50,736 bases of DNA from Stenotrophomonas aracearum. Its GTDB lineage: Bacteria > Pseudomonadota > Gammaproteobacteria > Xanthomonadales > Xanthomonadaceae. Below, piece after piece: positions 45,402 to 50,736 of this stretch. Below the pieces are notes generated by a model. The model was not told the DNA's origin and did not search any database. It worked only from the letters and a program-made list of their open reading frames with translations. The stretch is from the NCBI RefSeq assembly GCF_031834615.1, contig NZ_CP115543.1, positions 4,277,501 through 4,328,236 on the forward strand, written 5' to 3'. The translations under genes and the position numbers were made by a program. Every line of letters starts with the position of its first letter. Positions within the stretch are counted from its first letter, which is position 1.

Positions 45402-48080
45402 TCAGAGCTTCTCCAGCTGGGCGCGGGCCTGCGCGGCGCCACTGCCTTGCGGCTGCAGTGCCAGGTAGGTGGTGTAGGCCTGCTTCGCCTTGGCCTTGTC
45501 GCCCGCGTTGAAGTACGCGTCGCCCAGGTTGAGGTGGGCCACGGCGCGTGACGGGTCGATCTTCAGTGTGTTTTCCAGCCAACGCGCGGCTTCAGCGTAG
45601 CGCTGCTGACGGTAGTAGACGAAGCCGAGGTTGTTGGCGGCCTGGGCGAAGTCCGGACGCAGTTTCAGTGCCTCGGTGAACTGGGCCACGGCTTCGTCGT
45701 AGCGCTTTTCCCGGTACAGCTGCAGGCCGCGGTCGTTGGCCTGCTGTGCGCGCTGGCGGTCGGAGGTCGGCACGGCGGCCGGCACCACCAGCGTGCTCCT
45801 GCCACCCTGCAGGTCGGCCACGGTGACCGGCGCCTTGTCGGGTGCGGCGTCCTTGGCCGCATCCACCTTGTTGTTGAGCGCGATGGCGTCCGCGGTCAGC
45901 TGGCTGGTATCGGCGTTGAGGTATTCCTGGCTGTCGGGCACCTGGAACACGAACTCGCCGCCCTGCGAGCCGGGCAGGCTGCCGAACGCGGGGGTCTGGC
46001 GGGAGACCGCCGACACTGCCGGCGCCACATAGGCGGCCAGCTCGGTGCCGGTGATCAGGCCGTCGCCGTTGAGGTCGCCCTTGCCGGCCAGCGCCTGCAG
46101 CAGCACCCAGGTGAACACCGAGTGGCCATTCGGGCCGCTGTCGGCCACCTGCTGGTCGCTGCCGCCGGCGGTGAGCATCTGGCGGGCGCTGCGGCGCGCG
46201 TTTTCGCGCAGGAACGCCGACGAGGCCGGCCCACCGCGGGTCAGGCCCAGGCCGCTGTAGCAGGCATCCATCACGAACATCACGTGCTTGGCCTGCATGC
46301 TTTCGGCGATGTTCTGGATGTCGGTCATGGCGATCGCGTCGGTGGCGAAGGCATTGGGATCCGAATCGACCGGGATGATGTAGCCCAGGTCGCGCCCCGA
46401 CGCCAGGCGCTGGGTGGCGCCATGGCCGGCGAAGAACACGAACACGCGGTCGTTGCGGCCGGTACGGTCATCGGCCAGGCGGTCGTGGAAGGCGGCCAGG
46501 ATGTTGTTGCGGGTGGCCTGCTGATCCTTGAGCACGATCACCTGCGAGGACGGGAAGCCGAACTGCCCGGTCAGCGTGTCGGCGATGGCCTGCGCGTCGT
46601 GGCTGGCGTACTCCAGCTTCGGCCATTTGGCGTACTGGTCGATGCCGATCACGATCGCCCACGACTTCTCGTAGCCGGTGGTGACCGTGGCCTCGCTGGC
46701 GGCGGCATTGCGCGCGCGGCTGACGGTGAATTCGCGGCCGTTCCAGCCGGCGAACTGGTAACCCTCGGCGATCAGCCGGTCCAGGATCTGCGGCAGCGCC
46801 TTCACCGCACGGTCGTGGATGTCGTGGAACAGGATGATCCCGCGCTGTTCCTTCTGCACCTGGCCCAGCACGCGCTGCACGATCGACTCGGGCACCGGGT
46901 CGGCCCAGTCCATCGAGTCGATGTTCCACATGATCGACTTCAGGCCTGCCTCGTTGAGCAGCTGCAGGCCTTCGGCATTGCGCGCGCCATAGGGGAAGCG
47001 GAACAGCGGTGCGCGGCGCGTGTCCACGTCCTTGAGCAGGGTGTCGGTGGCCAGCACCTGCTCGCGCAGCGCGTCGCCGGTGGTACGCGAGAGCTGGGCG
47101 TGGGTGAGGCTGTGGTTGCCCACGGCATAGCCCTGCTCCATAAGGTTGCGGCTGATGCTGGCCATCGGACCCAGCTTGATGCTGCCATCGGCGTGCACCT
47201 CGCCGAGGTTGCGGCCGACTTCAAAGAACACGCCGGGCACGTCGTAGCGCTTGAGGATGGCGACTACGTCGTCGGTGTAGGCCTTGTGCGGACCGTCGTC
47301 GAAGGTGAGGACCACGGTCTTGGGCGGCAGGTCGCGGCCGAAGATTTCGCGCTCACTGTCCTTCATCGACATCGGGTAGGGCTCGATCACGCCGTAGTCG
47401 CGCAGGATCGCGTCGCGGCTGTACTGCTTGTGCAGGTGGGCGATGTAGTCGTCCCACTTCTCGCGCTTCAGTTCAATCGCACGGGTACGGTCGAAGCGGC
47501 TGAAGATGCGGGTGATTTCCTGGTTGTAGTTGCGCTCGATTTCATCGAGGGCGTCCAGGTCTTCGCCGATGCGCTGGTGCAACTTCACCGCCGGCAGCGA
47601 GGAATCGGCGCCGACGCGCTCGTGCAGGTCGCGCAGGACTTCGCGGAACGCCAGGCGGTCGGCGTCGAACAGCTCCGGGGCCGATTCGATGTAGTCCAGT
47701 ACCGTGCCGAGGGTGGTGAAGCGCTGCGGGTTGGCGCTGCGCAGCAGCTGGTCGAACTGGGTGGCAATGACCGTGCGCTGCTCCAACCCGTCGTGGAACA
47801 GCTGCTGTCCGATGCGGCTGGAGGTCTCGCGATCGCGCGCGGACTGTTTCTCTTCGTCGGCGAGCAGCACGATGATGCGGCGGTGGCCGTCGAGCTGCTT
47901 CTGCAGGGCGGCCAACAGGGGTGCGGCGGCCGGATCGGCGGCAGCGGCCGCCTGCGCGCTGGGTTGCTGGGGCGTAGATGCGCCCGGCGCCGGGCTGTCC
48001 GTGTCGTTTCCGCAGGCGGCGATGGCCAGGGTCAGCAGTGCGGTGATGGAGAAGCGGAACAGCGACGGCGCGCGGGGCAT
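45402..48080 (-). CDS. Lipoprotein with polysaccharide deacetylase, caspase-like (C14) and TPR domains
   Basis: An 892-residue predicted lipoprotein (lipobox AIAAC, C23). After a helical region (about 55-235) comes a NodB domain (about 255-425) with TFDDGP (D261, D262), H323 and H327 in GNHSLTH, RFPYG and FHDIHD. A caspase-fold peptidase follows (about 472-690) with catalytic H553 in FFAGHGA and C607 in DACYSG, then a canonical EF-hand-like loop DLNGDGLITGTE (669-680). TPRs occupy about 779-880. All catalytic residues are present. ATG 48080 gives a proper signal peptide. The combination suggests an envelope enzyme acting on glycan and protein; the real substrates are unknown. It sits between yidC and mnmE, same strand. 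Confidence 0.88.
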   Translation of the reverse strand: MPRAPSLFRFSITALLTLAIAACGNDTDSPAPGASTPQQPSAQAAAAADPAAAPLLAALQKQLDGHRRIIVLLADEEKQSARDRETSSRIGQQLFHDGLEQRTVIATQFDQLLRSANPQRFTTLGTVLDYIESAPELFDADRLAFREVLRDLHERVGADSSLPAVKLHQRIGEDLDALDEIERNYNQEITRIFSRFDRTRAIELKREKWDDYIAHLHKQYSRDAILRDYGVIEPYPMSMKDSEREIFGRDLPPKTVVLTFDDGPHKAYTDDVVAILKRYDVPGVFFEVGRNLGEVHADGSIKLGPMASISRNLMEQGYAVGNHSLTHAQLSRTTGDALREQVLATDTLLKDVDTRRAPLFRFPYGARNAEGLQLLNEAGLKSIMWNIDSMDWADPVPESIVQRVLGQVQKEQRGIILFHDIHDRAVKALPQILDRLIAEGYQFAGWNGREFTVSRARNAAASEATVTTGYEKSWAIVIGIDQYAKWPKLEYASHDAQAIADTLTGQFGFPSSQVIVLKDQQATRNNILAAFHDRLADDRTGRNDRVFVFFAGHGATQRLASGRDLGYIIPVDSDPNAFATDAIAMTDIQNIAESMQAKHVMFVMDACYSGLGLTRGGPASSAFLRENARRSARQMLTAGGSDQQVADSGPNGHSVFTWVLLQALAGKGDLNGDGLITGTELAAYVAPAVSAVSRQTPAFGSLPGSQGGEFVFQVPDSQEYLNADTSQLTADAIALNNKVDAAKDAAPDKAPVTVADLQGGRSTLVVPAAVPTSDRQRAQQANDRGLQLYREKRYDEAVAQFTEALKLRPDFAQAANNLGFVYYRQQRYAEAARWLENTLKIDPSRAVAHLNLGDAYFNAGDKAKAKQAYTTYLALQPQGSGAAQARAQLEKL

Positions 48081-48134
48081 GGGCAATCCATTGGGGGGTG
48101 CAGCGGGTGGCGTGCCCGCGATTGTATCGCCGGC

Positions 48135-48161
48135 AAAGAAAAACCCGCCGGGTGGCGGGTT
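48135..48161 (-). terminator. Intrinsic terminator after yidC
   Basis: On the minus strand, an 8-bp stem AACCCGCC / GGCGGGTT (48142-48161 on the plus strand, 4-base loop) is followed by TTTCTTTG. It lies 7 bp past the yidC stop and separates the rpmH-rnpA-yidC unit from the lipoprotein and mnmE genes. Confidence 0.85.
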
Positions 48162-48168
48162 CTTCCGA

Positions 48169-49860
48169 TTATTTCTTGGCGGGTGCCGGCACCGGGTCGC
48201 TGCCGTGGCGCTTGGTCATCCACCACTGCTGCAGCAGGCCCAAGCCACCGTTGACCACCCAGTACAGGACCAGGCCGGACGGCATGAAGGCCATCATGAC
48301 GCCGAAGATCAGCGGCATCATCTGCATCATCTTGGCCTGCATCGGGTCCATGCCCGGGGCGGGGGTCAGCTTCTGCGTGGCCCACATCACCGCGACGTTG
48401 ATCACCGGCAGGATGAAGTACGGGTCGCGCGCGGTCAGGTCCTGGATCCAGCCGAACCACGGCGCCTGGCGCAGTTCCACCGACTCCACCAGCACCCAGT
48501 ACAGCGCGAAGAAGATCGGCATCTGGATCAGGATCGGCAGGCAACCGCCCATCGGATTGATCTTTTCCTTCTTGTACAGCTCCATCATCGCGGTCTGGAA
48601 CTTCTGGCGGTCATCGCCATAGCGTTCCTTGAGCTGCGCGATGCGCGGCTGGAAGCGACGCATCTTGGCGCCGCTCTTGTACTGCGTGGCCGAGAGCGGG
48701 TACAGCACCAGCTTCAGCAGCACCACCAGGCCCACGATGGCCCAGCCCCAGTTGTTGACGACCTTGTGGACCTGGTTCAACACCCAGAACAGGCCCTGGC
48801 CGATCACGGCCATGATCGAGAAGCGGCTGTAGTCGACCACGCGGTCGAGGCCCGGCACGTCTTCCTTGGCGATCTGGTTGACCAGCTTCGGACCCACCCA
48901 CAGGCGCGCTTCGGTGCTGGCCGTGCTGCCCGGGGCCACGGTGAACGCCGGGCCGGTGGCCTGGATCTGGTCGCGACCGTCATGCTGGGACAGCTGGTAG
49001 TTCGCGGCCTGGTCCTTCTGCGGCACCCACGCGGTGAAGAAGTGGTGCTGCAGCATCGCCACCCAGCCACCGGTGACCTGCTGGTTCAGCGGGCCGTCTT
49101 CCAGGAAGTCCTTGAACGCACGACGCTGGTACTTGCCGTCGTTGTCGAACCAGGTCGCGCCGTTGAAGCTGAACGAGTCCGGGTTGGTCATGCTGCGCGA
49201 GAGGATGGTCGGGGTACGGTCCAGGGTGCGGTACACGTAGCCGCTCCACGGGGTGGTACCGGCATTGACGACCTCATCCTTGACCTTCACCGCGTACTCG
49301 TTGCGGTTGACGGTGAAGGTACGGCGGATGGTCACGCCGTTCGGGCCGTTCCATACGAACGGGATCTGCAGCTCGTTCTGGCCCTTGGCCAGCACGAAGT
49401 CCTTTGCATCGCCGACCAGGGTGAAGCCGCTGGCTTCCGGCACCGGCATGCTCTTGTCCTGGCTGGTCCAGCCGGTCACCGCGCGGTACGGGTGGGCCGG
49501 GTCTTCGGTCAGCAGGCGGACCGGCGGGCTGCCTTCGGCCTTGGTCTGCGGGAACTGCAGCAGCTCGGCGTCGAGCACGTTGCCGCCATCGAGCACCAGG
49601 CGCAGCACGTCGGTGGTCACGGTCACGCGCGGAGCGCCGGCGGCGGCCGGCGCGGTGGCCTGCACGGCCGGGGCGTTGCCCGGGGCCTGCGGCACGTTGG
49701 CGCTGGGCACGGTGCCGGCAGCGCCCGGGACAGTGCCCTGGGTCTGGGCGGCCACCGGGGCGGTCGGGGCCGGCGCGGACTTGTCGCGCCCCCACTCCAT
49801 CCACAACAGGATGGCCACCATCAGCCAGGCAACAATCAGGAAAACGCGGGTCTGGTTCAT
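48169..49860 (-). CDS. yidC: Membrane protein insertase YidC
   Basis: A 563-residue Oxa1-family insertase: N-terminal anchor (about 5-24, [19 protein letters not shown]), a large periplasmic domain (about 60-345) and the C-terminal five-segment insertase core (about 355-540) with [38 protein letters not shown] and a basic tail ending APAKK. The Ala/Pro-rich stretch after the first segment is low complexity. ATG 49860 shares one base with the rnpA stop (TGATG); no yidD gene lies between them. Confidence 0.97.
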   Translation of the reverse strand: MNQTRVFLIVAWLMVAILLWMEWGRDKSAPAPTAPVAAQTQGTVPGAAGTVPSANVPQAPGNAPAVQATAPAAAGAPRVTVTTDVLRLVLDGGNVLDAELLQFPQTKAEGSPPVRLLTEDPAHPYRAVTGWTSQDKSMPVPEASGFTLVGDAKDFVLAKGQNELQIPFVWNGPNGVTIRRTFTVNRNEYAVKVKDEVVNAGTTPWSGYVYRTLDRTPTILSRSMTNPDSFSFNGATWFDNDGKYQRRAFKDFLEDGPLNQQVTGGWVAMLQHHFFTAWVPQKDQAANYQLSQHDGRDQIQATGPAFTVAPGSTASTEARLWVGPKLVNQIAKEDVPGLDRVVDYSRFSIMAVIGQGLFWVLNQVHKVVNNWGWAIVGLVVLLKLVLYPLSATQYKSGAKMRRFQPRIAQLKERYGDDRQKFQTAMMELYKKEKINPMGGCLPILIQMPIFFALYWVLVESVELRQAPWFGWIQDLTARDPYFILPVINVAVMWATQKLTPAPGMDPMQAKMMQMMPLIFGVMMAFMPSGLVLYWVVNGGLGLLQQWWMTKRHGSDPVPAPAKK

Positions 49861-50339
49861 CAGCGTGCAGGCTCGACGGGGCTGGCACCAGGTGCCGGCT
49901 CGGACTGGGAAGGGGGTAGCGGCGGCATTGTGCCGTCCGCGCCAGGCATGGGCAATGCGCCCAGCCGGCGCAACAGGCGCTCGAAGGCCTGGCGGATCTC
50001 GGTATTGCTTGCGGTACGGGCCGCGCTGCGGGCTACCACGACGTAATCGCCGGCAGTCATCCACGGTCGCAGGTGGCGTGTGGCTTCGCGCAGCACACGC
50101 TTGATTCGGTTGCGACCCACGGCTCGGGGATCGACTTTGCGCGAAACGGCAAGACCCAGCCTGGCCGGCGTGTCGCTCTTCAGCCAGTGCAGGGTCATCA
50201 GCGGTTCGGACACACGGCGGGCGCCGTCGAAGACCGTTGTATATTCGGCACGCGTACGAACCCGCGCCGAGCGAGGGAATCGCTTGCGCGGGTCGGAACT
50301 GCTCACAGTCAGGATTGCGTCTGCCGCGGGAAGCGGCAT
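49860..50339 (-). CDS. rnpA: Ribonuclease P protein component RnpA
   Basis: A 159-residue protein subunit of RNase P, needed for tRNA 5' maturation. The core is [14 protein letters not shown] and [24 protein letters not shown] (the RNR motif). After the core, the last 30 or so residues are Pro/Ser/Ala-rich. The start is uncertain: ATG 50339 is used; TTG 50348 would overlap the rpmH stop, and GTG 50306 would give a shorter N-terminus nearer to many homologues. Confidence 0.93.
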   Translation of the reverse strand: MPLPAADAILTVSSSDPRKRFPRSARVRTRAEYTTVFDGARRVSEPLMTLHWLKSDTPARLGLAVSRKVDPRAVGRNRIKRVLREATRHLRPWMTAGDYVVVARSAARTASNTEIRQAFERLLRRLGALPMPGADGTMPPLPPSQSEPAPGASPVEPAR

Positions 50340-50344
50340 CGCAA

Positions 50345-50485
50345 TCAAGCGCTCAGGACTTTACGGCCCTTGGCGCGGCGACGCGACAGGATCTTGCGGC
50401 CGTCAGCGGTCTTCATACGGGCACGGAAGCCATGGTCGCGCTTACGCTTGAGGTTGCTGGGTTGGAAAGTGCGCTTGGTGGCCAT
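50345..50485 (-). CDS. rpmH: Ribosomal protein bL34 RpmH
   Basis: A 46-residue basic protein, [16 protein letters not shown] at the start, then [17 protein letters not shown] and [13 protein letters not shown] at the end, the unmistakable bL34 sequence. AGAGG precedes the ATG. It heads the rpmH-rnpA-yidC operon next to the replication origin region. Confidence 0.98.
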   Translation of the reverse strand: MATKRTFQPSNLKRKRDHGFRARMKTADGRKILSRRRAKGRKVLSA

Positions 50486-50523
50486 GCGGGGCCTCTATGA
50501 AGGGGACGGAAAGAGCCGGAAAG

Positions 50524-50551
50524 TCTATAGGGCTACAGATGGCCACGTCAA
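50524..50551 (-). promoter_or_regulatory. Promoter of rpmH
   Basis: On the minus strand, -35 TTGACG (50546-50551) and -10 TATAGA (50524-50529) are 16 bp apart, 38 bp upstream of the rpmH start. Both hexamers are near consensus, as expected for a ribosomal-protein operon. Confidence 0.7.
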
Positions 50552-50591
50552 GCCTGTGTCACTACGGGATTTCATCGGCCTGTGCAATAGC

Positions 50592-50612
50592 TGTGGATCA
50601 TTTTGTGAATAA
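50592..50612. promoter_or_regulatory. Two DnaA boxes, origin-region side of rpmH-dnaA intergenic
   Basis: TGTGAATAA at 50604-50612 is a perfect match (reverse complement TTATTCACA) to the TTATNCACA box; TGTGGATCA at 50592-50600 has one mismatch. They sit 12 bp apart in the region upstream of rpmH. dnaA itself should lie beyond the window's right end. The rest of 50486-50736 shows no gene. Confidence 0.65.
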
Positions 50613-50736
50613 CTTCGGGACAAGCATTCCCGGACCCGGGCGTCGGTGGTAGTCTGCGCCATCCATTCTTTCCCCTTCCGGCCTGCGCTGCTGCGGTTTT
50701 CCACGCGCATGCGCCGGCCCCAGACGATTATTGCCG

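Noticed and set aside
50525..50710. Short minus-strand frame beyond rpmH
   Set aside because: It covers the rpmH promoter and DnaA boxes, has no family resemblance and no ribosome-binding site.

Overview
The window is a GC-rich chromosomal segment from a gammaproteobacterium of the Xanthomonadaceae, most likely Stenotrophomonas. Three things point there: the right end carries the origin-proximal order mnmE – yidC – rnpA – rpmH with DnaA boxes beyond rpmH; the gene families are typical of the group; and intergenic spaces hold short palindromes headed by GTAG, as in the SMAG repeats known from Stenotrophomonas. I see no insertion sequence, prophage, CRISPR array, tRNA or rRNA gene.

Layout. 1-6.1 kb: the end of a BenE-type transporter, a lytic transglycosylase fused to a hexose-6-phosphate mutarotase-like domain, egtD and egtB (ergothioneine), a YchJ-family protein and a TSUP transporter. 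6.1-12.3 kb: an apparent operon folE – DUF3375 – DUF4194 – SMC-like ATPase, that is JetA, JetB and JetC of a type I Wadjet/MksFEB-like complex with no JetD nuclease beside it. 12.4-17.5 kb: a MarR-type regulator and a four-gene efflux operon (DUF1656, HlyD adaptor, outer-membrane lipoprotein, FUSC pump). 17.5-26.9 kb: a small acidic protein and a complete recC-recB-recD operon. 27.1-31.2 kb: a full phospholipid-trafficking operon mlaF-E-D-C-B-A ending in a bidirectional terminator. 31.2-44 kb: glutathione peroxidase, a cysteine-rich lipoprotein, rmuC, a quinone-oxidoreductase-like enzyme divergent from a LysR regulator, a LysE exporter, an APC permease, an M19 dipeptidase, rlmI, a TerC protein behind a yybP-ykoY (Mn2+) riboswitch, a rhomboid protease and a glycerophosphodiester phosphodiesterase. 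44-50.7 kb: mnmE, a large lipoprotein joining a polysaccharide deacetylase, a caspase-like peptidase and TPRs, then yidC, rnpA, rpmH and the start of the rpmH-dnaA intergenic region.

Much of the window serves the cell envelope (Mla transport, YidC insertion, murein hydrolysis, efflux) and DNA maintenance (RecBCD, RmuC, the SMC-like complex). The items most worth a second look are the transglycosylase-mutarotase fusion, the JetABC set without JetD, the deacetylase-caspase-TPR lipoprotein, and GTAG repeats whose head supplies the stop codon of four genes.
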